DNA of 64,000 bases from Nocardioides luteus (GTDB taxonomy: Bacteria; Actinomycetota; Actinomycetes; Propionibacteriales; Nocardioidaceae). Location of the stretch: assembly GCF_015752315.1 (NCBI RefSeq), contig NZ_JADOVJ010000001.1:2348501-2412500 (forward strand), written 5' to 3'. Shown in pieces: positions 17,550-25,220 of this stretch. How positions within the stretch are numbered: position 1 is the stretch's first letter; each line of letters starts with the position of its first letter. The translations under genes and the position numbers were made by a program. The notes under the pieces were generated by a model, which saw only the letters and a program-made list of their open reading frames with translations, ran no database searches and was not told the origin of the DNA.

Positions 17550-17854
17550 TGGCCAAGAAGTCGAAGATCGCGGCCGAGGCCAAGCGCCGCGAGATCGTGG
17601 CGAGGTACGCCGAGCGCCGAGCCGCCCTCAAGGAGGAGATCCGCGCCGCGGAGCCGGGCTCGGCCCAGCAGGCGGAGGCCGTCCGAGCCCTGTCGCGTCT
17701 CCCGCGCGACTCCTCACCGGTACGCCTGCGCAACCGCGACCAGGTCGACGGCCGGCCGCGGGGATATCTGCGCAAGGCGGGCGTGTCGCGGATCCGGTTC
17801 CGCGAGCTCGCGCACAAGGGGCATCTGCCGGGGATCACCAAGTCGAGCTGGTGA
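17549..17854 (+). CDS. rpsN: 30S ribosomal protein S14, zinc-independent paralogue
   Basis: A 101-residue S14 of the long, cysteine-free type ([20 protein letters not shown] near the C-terminus is diagnostic). The zinc-binding S14 is about 61 residues with a CxxC-CxxC site; this form needs no zinc. It is co-transcribed with rpmB under the Zur-type palindrome and should free zinc from the ribosome when the metal is scarce. Confidence 0.93.
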   Translation: MAKKSKIAAEAKRREIVARYAERRAALKEEIRAAEPGSAQQAEAVRALSRLPRDSSPVRLRNRDQVDGRPRGYLRKAGVSRIRFRELAHKGHLPGITKSSW

Positions 17855-17939
17855 CGCGCGGGCAAAAGCCTAACCGGAACCATTCCGAGTCGGCGAGGCG
17901 CTACCGGGCCGTCATCGAGCTGTGCTAAACAGACGCCCC

Positions 17940-18926
17940 ATGAGTACGAAGACCCCGGTGCGGGCGGCCGAGAAGCCTGGGTTCAGGCTGGGGCAGACAG
18001 AGGTCGTCGCGATCGTCCTGCTGGTCATCCTGCTCTCCCAGCGCTGGCTGCTGCCGCTGCTGGACCATGACCTGTTCAACACCTGGGGCACGATCTTCGT
18101 CGCCATCGTGGTGCAGTCGGCTCCGTTCCTGCTCGGCGGCGTGCTGCTCAGCGCCGTCATCTCGACGTTCCTCTCGGAGAAGGCGCTGAGCAAGATCGTG
18201 CCCAGGAGCCCGGCGCTCGGTGTCCCGGTCGCCGGCCTGGCCGGGATCGGGCTGCCGGGCTGCGAGTGTGCCGCGGTGCCGGTGACCAACTCGCTGATCC
18301 GCCGAGGCGTCGCGCCGGCGGTCGCGCTGACCTTCCTGCTGGCCGCTCCGGCGGTCAACCCGGCCGTGCTCGTCTCGACCGCGGTGGCCTTCCCCGGCCA
18401 GCCGGTGATGGTGCTGGCCCGGTTCCTGGCCTCGCTGATCACCGCGGTGGCGGTCGGCTGGATCATGCTCGCCCGCGGCAAGCTGCTGCTCGAGCGGCTC
18501 ACCAACCTCGGCCGTGACGAGCACGCCCACGAGCGGTCGTTCCTCGGCAACGTCAGTCACGACTTCCTGCACGCCTCCGGCTTCCTGGTGCTGGGCGCCA
18601 TGCTGGCCGCGGCGGTCAACACCTTCGTACCCCGCTCGGTGGTCAACACCGTCGCGGGTCAGGCCGTGCTGGGGATCGCGACGCTGGCGCTGTTCGCGTT
18701 CATCGTGGCGCTCTGCTCGGAGTCCGACGCCTTCGTCGCCGCCTCGTTCACCGCCTTCTCCGACACCGCGAAGCTCGTCTTCCTCGTCGTCGGCCCGGCG
18801 ATGGACATCAAGCTCGCCTCCATGGAGGCTGGCCAGTTCGGCATGGGCTTCGCCCTGCGCTTCGTACCCTTGGTGATCATCACGGCGGTCGCCTCCGCCG
18901 TCGGCATCGGATGGTGGCTGCTGTGA
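17940..18926 (+). CDS. DUF318-type permease
   Basis: A 328-residue membrane protein with about eight helices and the conserved GIGLPGCECAAVPV motif, in which Cys-x-Cys sits between membrane segments, plus LCSESDAFVAASF. This is the YraQ/DUF318 permease family, whose substrate is unsettled. The ATG at 17940 gives MSTKTPVRAAEK. A weak palindrome GGAACCATTCC (17876-17886) lies upstream. Its stop overlaps the next gene, a His-rich TIGR03943 protein, the usual partner. The zur-rpmB-rpsN context suggests zinc or another divalent metal; this is inference. Confidence 0.82.
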   Translation: MSTKTPVRAAEKPGFRLGQTEVVAIVLLVILLSQRWLLPLLDHDLFNTWGTIFVAIVVQSAPFLLGGVLLSAVISTFLSEKALSKIVPRSPALGVPVAGLAGIGLPGCECAAVPVTNSLIRRGVAPAVALTFLLAAPAVNPAVLVSTAVAFPGQPVMVLARFLASLITAVAVGWIMLARGKLLLERLTNLGRDEHAHERSFLGNVSHDFLHASGFLVLGAMLAAAVNTFVPRSVVNTVAGQAVLGIATLALFAFIVALCSESDAFVAASFTAFSDTAKLVFLVVGPAMDIKLASMEAGQFGMGFALRFVPLVIITAVASAVGIGWWLL

Positions 18927-19633
18927 CTCGTACGACCCAGGCCCTGGTGGTCGGCTTCCTCGGCGCCGTCCTGCTGCGGCTCTCCCTCGGCGACGGCTAT
19001 CTGAGGTACGTCACCAGCTGGATGAAGTGGCCGCTGGTCGCCACCGGCGTGGTCCTGCTCGGGCTGACGTTGTGGATGCTGCTGCGCCCCGCGCCGGAGG
19101 AGGACGGCGACGACCACGACGGGCACGAGGGGCACGGTCACAAGGTTCCGGCGATGACCTGGCTCGCGATCGTGCCCGGCGTGATCGTCTTCGTGGCCAG
19201 CCCGCCGTCGCTGGGTGCCTACCTCGCCGAGCGTCGTGCCGACGACCCGGTCGCGGCCGCTCCCGACGCCGAGATCCTGCCGCTGCCGGCCTCGGACGGG
19301 CCGGTCGACGTCGAGGTCGCCGAGTTCATGTGGCGAGCCGGGGTCGAGGACGGTGCAACGATCAAGGACCGCGACGTACGCCTCACCGGCTTCGTCAGCA
19401 CCGACGAGAACGGCAACTGGTACGTAACCCGCATCGCCATCGCCTGCTGCGCTGCCGACGCGAGCGCCTCCCGGGTTCGGGTGGAGGACTACGACGACGC
19501 CCCGGAGCGCGACTCCTGGGTCGCGGTCACCGGCCGCTGGGTCGAGGGCACCGCGCCGGGCGGCAAGTCGGAGACCGCCATCGAGGCCTCCTCGGTCGAG
19601 CCGCGCGAGGCGCCGGCCAACACCTACCAGTGA
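18923..19633 (+). CDS. TIGR03943 family membrane protein with His-rich loop
   Basis: A 236-residue partner of the DUF318 permease. Two membrane helices are followed by an acidic, His-rich loop (EDGDDHDGHEGHGHK, about residues 60-74), another membrane helix, and a C-terminal domain with ITRIAIACCAADA-like sequence (here VTRIAIACCAADAS). The loop looks like a metal-capture segment. I start at GTG 18923, which overlaps the permease stop (GTGA). The pair probably moves or senses a divalent metal at the membrane. Confidence 0.82.
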   Translation: MTRTTQALVVGFLGAVLLRLSLGDGYLRYVTSWMKWPLVATGVVLLGLTLWMLLRPAPEEDGDDHDGHEGHGHKVPAMTWLAIVPGVIVFVASPPSLGAYLAERRADDPVAAAPDAEILPLPASDGPVDVEVAEFMWRAGVEDGATIKDRDVRLTGFVSTDENGNWYVTRIAIACCAADASASRVRVEDYDDAPERDSWVAVTGRWVEGTAPGGKSETAIEASSVEPREAPANTYQ

Positions 19634-20169
19634 GACGCATGGGCGACCCGAGACGCTCCGGCAACCCGGCCCGGCGGGCCGAAGCTCTGCGCGAGCCCAC
19701 CTGGCGCGACCGCCTGCCCCACCCGCCGCGTGCGCTCATCATCGGTGCGCTGATCGCCGTCGCGATCGGCGTCGTCGTGCTGACCCGCGACCTCGGCGAT
19801 TCCGACGCCCCGGCGGCGTCCGGCCCCTCCGGCGCGGGGTCCTCGGCTGCGCCGGTCGCCGCGGGACCGGTCGCGTCCCTGGAGGAGTTCTGCGGTGCCG
19901 TACAGACCATGGCGAACGCCCACGCCGCACAGATGTCCACCCCGAACGACGAGAACGAGACCGCGCTGGGCCTGGCGGCCACGGACCTGCAGTCGATGGG
20001 TGTCCCGGAGGCCACCCCGGCCGCTGCCGTCGAGGGTGTGCGGATGATGATCGAGGACGCGCTGCGCACCGGGCGCGGCGAGGACCCGCTCGAGCGCAGC
20101 GAGGCGCAGAACATGGCCTACGAGCGGCTCGGCGAGTTCCTCACCGAGAGCTGCGGCACGGCGGGCTAG
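19630..20169 (+). CDS. Membrane-anchored protein of unknown function
   Basis: About 179 residues: a basic cytosolic N-terminus, one membrane helix (LIIGALIAVAIGVVVL), a low-complexity Ala/Ser/Gly/Pro linker, and an exported helical domain with two cysteines (EEFCGAVQTM and TESCGTAG) that could form a disulfide. I do not recognise a family. The GTG at 19630 overlaps the preceding stop as GTGA; ATG 19639 is the alternative. It ends in a strong hairpin, closing the rpsN-to-here strand block. Confidence 0.6.
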   Translation: MRRMGDPRRSGNPARRAEALREPTWRDRLPHPPRALIIGALIAVAIGVVVLTRDLGDSDAPAASGPSGAGSSAAPVAAGPVASLEEFCGAVQTMANAHAAQMSTPNDENETALGLAATDLQSMGVPEATPAAAVEGVRMMIEDALRTGRGEDPLERSEAQNMAYERLGEFLTESCGTAG

Positions 20170-20195
20170 GGATACCCGGTCAACCGGGTATCCCT
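20168..20195. terminator. Bidirectional terminator
   Basis: AGGGATACCCGG and CCGGGTATCCCT are perfect 12-bp arms with a TCAA loop. The upstream stop codon TAG overlaps the left arm. It separates convergent genes. Confidence 0.8.
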
Positions 20196-20220
20196 GGGGC
20201 TGGTGTGACTCGCTGCCCCA

Positions 20221-21780
20221 TCAGGAGCTCAGGCGGCGGAGCAGGACGACCGCGTCCTCGAGCGTCGCCGGCTCTCCGGACGGGCTGGTCACGGCACGGT
20301 GCCGGTGCTCGAGGACGACCGTCTCCCACTCGTCCTCGGGCAGTTCGAGCTCCGCCAGCTCCTCCTTGGCGTCGAGGAAGCGGTGCTCGTGGGCGGAGGC
20401 GTCCGCCCACGGCGGCGCCGCGGCGTGCGAGGTGATCAGCAGGTGGCCGCCGGCGTTCACCAGAGCAGCCGCCCGGCGCAGGATGTCGGTGCGGGGCAGC
20501 TCGACGGGGGAGTGGAAGAAGCTCGCGGTGACCAGGTCGTAGCCCCGGTCCAGGACGGCCGGGTCGGAGAGGTCGGAGACGACGAACCTGGCCTGTTCCT
20601 CGGCCAGTCCGGCGGTCCGCGCGGCCTCCTTGCCGCGGCTGACGGCGTTGTCGGAGATGTCGATGCCGGTGGCCCGCCAGCCGTGCTGCGCCAGCCAGAT
20701 GACGTCGGCGCCCTCGCCGGAGCCGAGGTCGAGCGCGGTCCCGGGCTCGAGGCCGGCGGCGATGTCACCGAGCACGGTGTTGACCTTGCCGGACCAGATC
20801 CGGTCGCTGCCGGCGTACCTCTCCTGCCAGAAGTCCACCGGAGCGGGCCCGGCGACGGCGCGGTCGAAGTCGTCGGTCACCAGGGTCGCGTTCACGAAGC
20901 TGCCGGCCATCGTGCCCGCGCTCATGCTGATCGGGACGTTGGCCATCGGGTTGGAGACGTTGCCGACCGCCCAGATCCGGTCGCTGCTGGTCTTGCCGGT
21001 CGCGTCGACGGCGAGGAAGCTGCCGACCGGGGTGTCGGTGCGCTCGAGGCCGAGGTGGGTGAGGAAGCCGTCGTGCGGGCGCAGCGTGCCGGCGGTGAAG
21101 ATGGCGCCGACCTCGGTGGTGGACCCGTCGGCGGTGCGCACCGCGGTGACCTGGTCGCCCTCGCCGAGGACCTCCACGACGGGCTCCGGGACGAGCGTGA
21201 CCCCACGTGCCCGCAGCCGCCGCTCGTCGGCCTCCTCGATCTCGCCGAGTCCGGCGGTGAAGACGACGACGTCGTCGCTCCACTGACGGATCAGCTGTGC
21301 CTGGTGCATGCCGAGCGGTGAGGTGGTCAGCACGCCGATCCGCCGGTCGCGCACCTCCCAGCCGTGGCAGTAGGGGCAGTGCAGCACGGTGGCGCCCCAG
21401 CGCTCGGCGAGGCCGGGGATGTCGGGGAGCTCGTCGGTGACCCCGGTCGCGACGATCGCGACGCGGGCGGTCAGCCGCTCGCCGTCCTCGAGGATGACGC
21501 TCACGCCGTCGTCGGTCTCGTCGAGGCGGGCGACGCGGCCCGGCCGGATCCCCACGTCGTACGCAGCCAGCTCCTCGCGCCCCGTGCGCAGCAGCTCGGC
21601 GGGGTCGATGCCCTCGTGGCCGAGGACGCCGTGCATGTGGGTCGTGAAACGGTTGCGGGGGAGGCCGGAGTCGACCACGAGGGTCCGGCGGCGGGAGCGG
21701 CCCAGCATGAGGGCCGCGGAGAGTCCGGCGGCACCGCCGCCGATGACGATCACGTCGAGGTGTTCTGGGTGTGTGTTCAT
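20221..21780 (-). CDS. Fused thioredoxin-reductase-like flavoprotein and SAM methyltransferase
   Basis: A 519-residue bifunctional protein. The N-terminal 300 residues are a thioredoxin-reductase-like oxidoreductase: FAD motif VIGGGAAGLSAALMLG, redox pair in HCPYCHGWEV, and SDRIWAVGNVSNPMA near its end. The C-terminal 200 residues are a class I methyltransferase with motif I LDLGSGEGADVIWLA. Such fusions occur in actinobacteria, but the substrate is unknown; thiol or metalloid detoxification is a guess. It is divergent from an XRE-cupin regulator that likely controls it. Confidence 0.85.
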   Translation of the reverse strand: MNTHPEHLDVIVIGGGAAGLSAALMLGRSRRRTLVVDSGLPRNRFTTHMHGVLGHEGIDPAELLRTGREELAAYDVGIRPGRVARLDETDDGVSVILEDGERLTARVAIVATGVTDELPDIPGLAERWGATVLHCPYCHGWEVRDRRIGVLTTSPLGMHQAQLIRQWSDDVVVFTAGLGEIEEADERRLRARGVTLVPEPVVEVLGEGDQVTAVRTADGSTTEVGAIFTAGTLRPHDGFLTHLGLERTDTPVGSFLAVDATGKTSSDRIWAVGNVSNPMANVPISMSAGTMAGSFVNATLVTDDFDRAVAGPAPVDFWQERYAGSDRIWSGKVNTVLGDIAAGLEPGTALDLGSGEGADVIWLAQHGWRATGIDISDNAVSRGKEAARTAGLAEEQARFVVSDLSDPAVLDRGYDLVTASFFHSPVELPRTDILRRAAALVNAGGHLLITSHAAAPPWADASAHEHRFLDAKEELAELELPEDEWETVVLEHRHRAVTSPSGEPATLEDAVVLLRRLSS

Positions 21781-21805
21781 GTCATCCAGTTCAGTGGCAC
21801 AATGA

Positions 21806-21826
21806 AAGAACGGCAAGGGTTCTTGC
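21806..21826. promoter_or_regulatory. Nested inverted repeats, candidate operator
   Basis: AAGAAC (21806-21811) pairs with GTTCTT (21819-21824), and within it GCAAG (21813-21817) pairs with CTTGC (21822-21826). They lie in the 73-bp gap between the divergent flavoprotein-methyltransferase and XRE-cupin genes, the natural place for the regulator to bind. Confidence 0.5.
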
Positions 21827-21853
21827 TGAAATGGCAAATGCGAGGTGGAGCAC

Positions 21854-22411
21854 ATGATCGACGAGCTCAAGCAGGTCGGACCGCGGATCCGGGCGATCCG
21901 GCACAGCAAGGGATGGACGCTCGAGCAGCTGGCCGCGATGGCGGAGATGTCGCCGAGCACGCTGTCCCGGCTCGAGTCGGGCAAGCGGCAGGCGAGCCTG
22001 GAGCTGCTGATCCCGCTGACCCGCCACCTCGGCGTCGGCCTCGACAGCCTGGTGACGCCGTCGGTCCCGGACCCGCGGGTGCGCCGCCCGGTGATCCGCC
22101 GCGACGGCATGGAGATCGCGCCGCTGACTCCCGAGGGATCGCCGGTCAACACCTTCAAGATCACCTACGAGCCGGTGACCGAGGTGCCGGAGCCGCGGGT
22201 CCACGACGGCTACGAGTGGCTCTACGTCATCTCCGGCAAGCTGCGGCTGCTGCTGGGCGACCGCGACTTGGTGCTGACCCGCGGCGAGGCCGCCGAGTTC
22301 GACACCAGAGTTCCGCACGCGATCTTCGCGACCGGGTCTCGCCCGGCGCAGGTGCTGAGCATCTTCAACAGCGACGGCGTACGCATGCACACCCACACCG
22401 CCGAGGGGTGA
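21854..22411 (+). CDS. XRE-family regulator with cupin domain
   Basis: A 185-residue regulator. The N-terminal helix-turn-helix (RAIRHSKGWTLEQLAAMAEM then SPSTLSRLESGKR) is followed by a C-terminal cupin with YEWLYVISGKLRLLLGDRDL and a metal-binding-like FDTRVPHAIFA. It probably senses a small molecule and controls the divergent flavoprotein-methyltransferase. I prefer ATG 21854, which has GAGG 8 nt upstream, over GTG 21845. Confidence 0.85.
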   Translation: MIDELKQVGPRIRAIRHSKGWTLEQLAAMAEMSPSTLSRLESGKRQASLELLIPLTRHLGVGLDSLVTPSVPDPRVRRPVIRRDGMEIAPLTPEGSPVNTFKITYEPVTEVPEPRVHDGYEWLYVISGKLRLLLGDRDLVLTRGEAAEFDTRVPHAIFATGSRPAQVLSIFNSDGVRMHTHTAEG

Positions 22412-22447
22412 GTCTCACCTCGATGTGAATAACGGGCAGGTTGTGGG

Positions 22448-22467
22448 TAAGATGAGAATCGTTATCA
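22448..22467 (+). promoter_or_regulatory. -10 box and Zur-type palindrome of the L31 operon
   Basis: TAAGAT (22448-22453) is a good -10 and abuts TGAGAATCGTTATCA (22453-22467), a 7-1-7 Fur/Zur-type palindrome matching TGATAATnATTATCA at 12 of the 14 defined positions. Bound Zur would cover the transcription start. The L31 ATG follows at 22490 with GGGAGG before it. Confidence 0.82.
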
Positions 22468-22489
22468 TTAACCACAACGGGAGGTCCCC

Positions 22490-22753
22490 ATGAAGCAAGG
22501 CATCCATCCCGTCTCCGGGCCGGTCGTCTTCCGCGACCGCTCGGCGGACAAGCTCTTCCTGATGCGGTCGACGCTCGTCGAGCGTCTCGCCGACGACCAT
22601 GAGCGGGTCACCTGGGAGAACGGCGAGACCTATCCGGTCGTCGACGTCGACGTCTCCAGCGCCAGCCACCCGTTCTGGACCGGCCGCGGCCGCGTGGTCG
22701 ACACCGAGGGCCGGGTCGAGCGCTTCAAGCGCCGCTACGGGCGCGATCGATGA
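22490..22753 (+). CDS. rpmE: 50S ribosomal protein L31 type B, zinc-independent
   Basis: An 87-residue L31 of type B (MKQGIHPVSGPVVFRDRSAD; SSASHPFWTGR), which lacks the CxxC zinc site of type A and carries an insertion. It replaces the zinc form under zinc limitation. It heads a five-gene operon (L31, CobW-like, L32, S18, L36) and overlaps the CobW-like start by four bases. Confidence 0.94.
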   Translation: MKQGIHPVSGPVVFRDRSADKLFLMRSTLVERLADDHERVTWENGETYPVVDVDVSSASHPFWTGRGRVVDTEGRVERFKRRYGRDR

Positions 22754-23868
22754 GTACGCCGCGTCCGCGGTCGCCCCGCAACCTGTCGCGCCCCAAGGTG
22801 CCGGTGATCCTGGTGAGCGGTGTCGAGGAGGGCGCGATGCTCTCGGCGACCATCTCGCTCCAGTTCGGCCTGCCCGACGCGGTCACGGTCCGCCATGTCA
22901 TCGACCCCGAGCGCCAGCTGCTCACCCGTGTCGTCAGCGACGTCACCGGGGTGATCGAGCACGAGGAGATCAACCTCGCCCACGCCTGCGTCGCCTGCGC
23001 CATCCGCGAGGACATCGTGCCGACGCTCGAGCGCCTCGCCGCCCAGAGCCGCTGGGGGAGCATCGTGGCCTGCCTTCCGGTCGCCGCCGAGGCGGTCCAG
23101 GTCTGCCGGGTGCTCGCCTGGGCGCCCCGGACGGCCCCGCACATCGGCATCTCCGCCGTCGTCGCGGCGCTCGAGGGCACGACGGTGGCTGAGGACCTGC
23201 TCGGTCCCGACCTCCTCGACGAGCGCGGTCTCGCCACCTCCGAGGACGACCGCCGTGGCGTCGCCGAGGTCGCCAGCGCGATCGTGGAGTACGCCGACGT
23301 CGTCTGCCTCACGGAGACCCCCGAGCCCGAGGAGGAGTCGCTGGTGGCGACCCTCGCCCGGCCGCGTACGCCGGTGGTGACCGACCCCTCGCTCCTCGAC
23401 GCCGCCGGCCTGGTCGCCGGTGTGCACCGCCACCACGCGGTGGAGGCCTGGGTCGCGGAGGTGCGCCGCAACGAGCTGCCGCCGTTGCCCGAGGGCGGTG
23501 CATGGCGGCTCGACCTGCGCTCCGACCGTCCGATCCATCCGATCCGGTTCCAGGACGAGCTGGAGATCCTGGGTGGCGGCCCGCGTCGCTCGCGCGGCTG
23601 CTTCTGGGTGCCGACCCGGCCCGACGACATCTGCGTGTGGGACGGAGCCGGCGGCCAGGCGAGCGTGGGCTCGACCCAGAAGTGGGGTCGTACCGATCGG
23701 CTCACCCGGATCGTCGTGGTCGGCATCGACGAGGAGGCCGACGAGATCCCGCGCGCCTTCGAGCGCGCCCTGCTCACCGACCAGGAGATCGCCCAGCGCG
23801 GTCAGATCTGGGAGGAGTCCTGGGACGGGCTCGAGGACTGGCTCGGCCCCATCGGCCGCGCCGCCTGA
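22750..23868 (+). CDS. CobW-like protein with degenerate Walker A
   Basis: A 372-residue member of the COG0523/CobW family, GTP-dependent zinc metallochaperones induced by zinc starvation. The metal motif region [18 protein letters not shown] (Cys80, Cys83) and the C-terminal CobW domain ([20 protein letters not shown]) are present. The P-loop is not: where GxxGxGK[ST] is expected (residues 24-33) there is [10 protein letters not shown], with no lysine. Either it works without normal GTP binding or it is a scaffold. The Zur-type promoter and zinc-free ribosomal neighbours tie it to zinc. Confidence 0.85.
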   Translation: MSTPRPRSPRNLSRPKVPVILVSGVEEGAMLSATISLQFGLPDAVTVRHVIDPERQLLTRVVSDVTGVIEHEEINLAHACVACAIREDIVPTLERLAAQSRWGSIVACLPVAAEAVQVCRVLAWAPRTAPHIGISAVVAALEGTTVAEDLLGPDLLDERGLATSEDDRRGVAEVASAIVEYADVVCLTETPEPEEESLVATLARPRTPVVTDPSLLDAAGLVAGVHRHHAVEAWVAEVRRNELPPLPEGGAWRLDLRSDRPIHPIRFQDELEILGGGPRRSRGCFWVPTRPDDICVWDGAGGQASVGSTQKWGRTDRLTRIVVVGIDEEADEIPRAFERALLTDQEIAQRGQIWEESWDGLEDWLGPIGRAA

Positions 23869-23902
23869 CCCGGACCCGCATCAACCACCGAAGGAGGCCG
23901 CC

Positions 23903-24079
23903 ATGGCCGTACCGAAGCGCAAGATGTCGCGCAGCAACACCCGCCACCGCCGCTCGAGCTGGAAGGCGACCCCGGTCGCGCTCGTGCCGGTGACCGTCGA
24001 CGGAGAGACCCACGACGTGCCCCGTCGCCTGGTCCGCGCCGTCCAGCGCGGCTACGTCGACCCCGCCAAGCTCCGCTGA
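23903..24079 (+). CDS. rpmF: 50S ribosomal protein L32, zinc-independent paralogue
   Basis: A 58-residue L32 ([20 protein letters not shown]). The zinc-binding form has four cysteines in its C-terminal half; this one has none. AAGGAGG lies 6 nt before the ATG. It is the third gene of the Zur-type L31 operon. Confidence 0.93.
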   Translation: MAVPKRKMSRSNTRHRRSSWKATPVALVPVTVDGETHDVPRRLVRAVQRGYVDPAKLR

Positions 24080-24104
24080 GACTCCGCTGGAAGGAAACGA
24101 TCAG

Positions 24105-24341
24105 ATGCCCAAGCGACCACCGTCCCCCGTCCGCAAGCGGCGCAAGCCGCTGCTGGCACCAGACGTGACCTACGTCGACTACAAGGACGTGCAGCTGCTG
24201 CGTACGTTCATCTCCGACCGCGGCAAGATCCGCTCCCGCCGCGTCACCGGACTCACCCCGCAGCAGCAGCGCGCCGTCACCAAGGCGATCAAGAACGCCC
24301 GCGAGGTCGCGCTGCTGCCCTACACGAGCACGAAGGGATAG
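24105..24341 (+). CDS. rpsR: 30S ribosomal protein S18, zinc-independent paralogue
   Basis: A 78-residue S18 ([39 protein letters not shown]). It lacks the cysteines of the zinc form. GGAAGGAAA precedes the ATG. It is the fourth gene of the L31 operon. Confidence 0.94.
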   Translation: MPKRPPSPVRKRRKPLLAPDVTYVDYKDVQLLRTFISDRGKIRSRRVTGLTPQQQRAVTKAIKNAREVALLPYTSTKG

Positions 24342-24346
24342 TCCCC

Positions 24347-24469
24347 ATGAAGGTCGTCAACTCCATCCGGTCGCTGAAGAACCAGCCCGGGTCCCAGGTC
24401 GTACGCCGCCGCGGCCGGGTCTACGTCATCAACAAGCTGAACCCACGGCTGAAGGCCCGGCAGGGCTGA
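24347..24469 (+). CDS. rpmJ: 50S ribosomal protein L36, zinc-independent paralogue
   Basis: A 40-residue L36 reading [20 protein letters not shown] and then a basic tail with [16 protein letters not shown]. The usual 37-residue form has three Cys and one His that bind zinc; this one has no cysteine and is the longer alternative type. It starts 5 bp after the S18 stop. It is the last gene of the operon, followed by a strong terminator. Confidence 0.9.
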   Translation: MKVVNSIRSLKNQPGSQVVRRRGRVYVINKLNPRLKARQG

Positions 24470-24480
24470 TCAGACGCGCC

Positions 24481-24517
24481 GACGGCGCCGAGTCCCTTGT
24501 CGGGGCTCGGCGCCGTC
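24481..24517 (+). terminator. Terminator of the L31-L36 operon
   Basis: GACGGCGCCGAG and CTCGGCGCCGTC are perfect 12-bp arms with a 13-nt loop, 11 bp after the rpmJ stop. Confidence 0.8.
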
Positions 24518-24567
24518 GTGCATCGGGAGCCATGATCACCAGAGGGCGTCACGGAGTGCCGCCAGTG

Positions 24568-24738
24568 TCAGCGCTCCTCGCGGAACTCGACGTGGCGCCG
24601 CACCACCGGGTCGTACTTGCGGAGCACGATCCGGTCGGGAGTGTTTCGGCGGTTCTTCATGCCGATGTAGGTGTAGCCCGTGCCTGCGGTGGAACGGAGC
24701 TTGATCTTGGGGCGTACGTCCGATGACCTGCTAGCCAT
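24568..24738 (-). CDS. rpmG: 50S ribosomal protein L33, zinc-independent paralogue
   Basis: A 56-residue L33 ([20 protein letters not shown] then [20 protein letters not shown]) with no cysteine, whereas the zinc form has four. AGAGG lies 6 nt before the ATG. It is transcribed alone, leftward, from a promoter region holding its own Zur-type palindrome 20 bp upstream. With the L28, S14, L31, L32, S18 and L36 genes it completes a seven-member zinc-sparing set. Confidence 0.92.
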   Translation of the reverse strand: MASRSSDVRPKIKLRSTAGTGYTYIGMKNRRNTPDRIVLRKYDPVVRRHVEFREER

Positions 24739-24757
24739 GCTCAACCTCTAATCCTCA

Positions 24758-24772
24758 TGAGAACGATTATCA
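24758..24772 (-). promoter_or_regulatory. Zur-type palindrome upstream of rpmG
   Basis: On the + strand the site reads TGAGAACGATTATCA, again the 7-1-7 Fur/Zur pattern. It ends 20 bp before the rpmG start codon in its own direction, overlapping the likely promoter. Confidence 0.8.
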
Positions 24773-24809
24773 CTTACATGATAGTGCGAGGCTGGTGATA
24801 GGAAAACGC

Positions 24810-24844
24810 GAGAAGGGCCGGATCGAATCGATCCGGCCCTTCTC
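24810..24844 (-). terminator. Long perfect hairpin after the HU gene
   Basis: GAGAAGGGCCGGATCGA and its exact complement form 17-bp arms around one base. In the leftward direction it is followed by GCGTTTTCC, a short U-rich tail, so it is a good intrinsic terminator. Confidence 0.85.
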
Positions 24845-24858
24845 AGGTGTCCAGGGAC

Positions 24859-25137
24859 TCAGCCCTTGGCGACCCGCTCCTTGAATGCGGAGCCGGCCTT
24901 GAACGCCGGGCCCTTCGAGGCCGGGATCTTGATCTCGGCGCCGGTCTGCGGGTTGCGGCCGGTGCGAGCCGAGCGCTCGCGCGACTCGAACGTACCGAAG
25001 CCGGGCAGCGTGACCTTGTCGCCGTCAGCGACGGCCGCGCTGATCGCCTCGATGGCGGCACCCAGGGCGGCGGAGGCCTGCGTCTGGGTGATCTCGGCCT
25101 GCTTGGCGATTTCGCTCACCAGGTCGGTGCGGTTCAT
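24859..25137 (-). CDS. hup: DNA-binding protein HU
   Basis: A 92-residue HU protein: MNRTDLVSEIAKQAEITQTQ start, the beta-arm region GFGTFESRERSARTGRNPQT, and a short tail AFKAGSAFKERVAKG. HU bends and compacts DNA as a dimer. This is the short form without the long Lys/Ala tail seen in some actinobacterial HU proteins. AAAGGAG lies 6 nt before the ATG. No Zur-type site is evident, so it appears to be a bystander within the zinc block. Confidence 0.93.
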   Translation of the reverse strand: MNRTDLVSEIAKQAEITQTQASAALGAAIEAISAAVADGDKVTLPGFGTFESRERSARTGRNPQTGAEIKIPASKGPAFKAGSAFKERVAKG

Positions 25138-25220
25138 GCGATCTCCTTTAATCGTTGATCCGAGCCGCAAAGGTTGACGAGATGCGGCTCGTCGCCAGCG
25201 TAGGCCAGACCTGGGGATCT

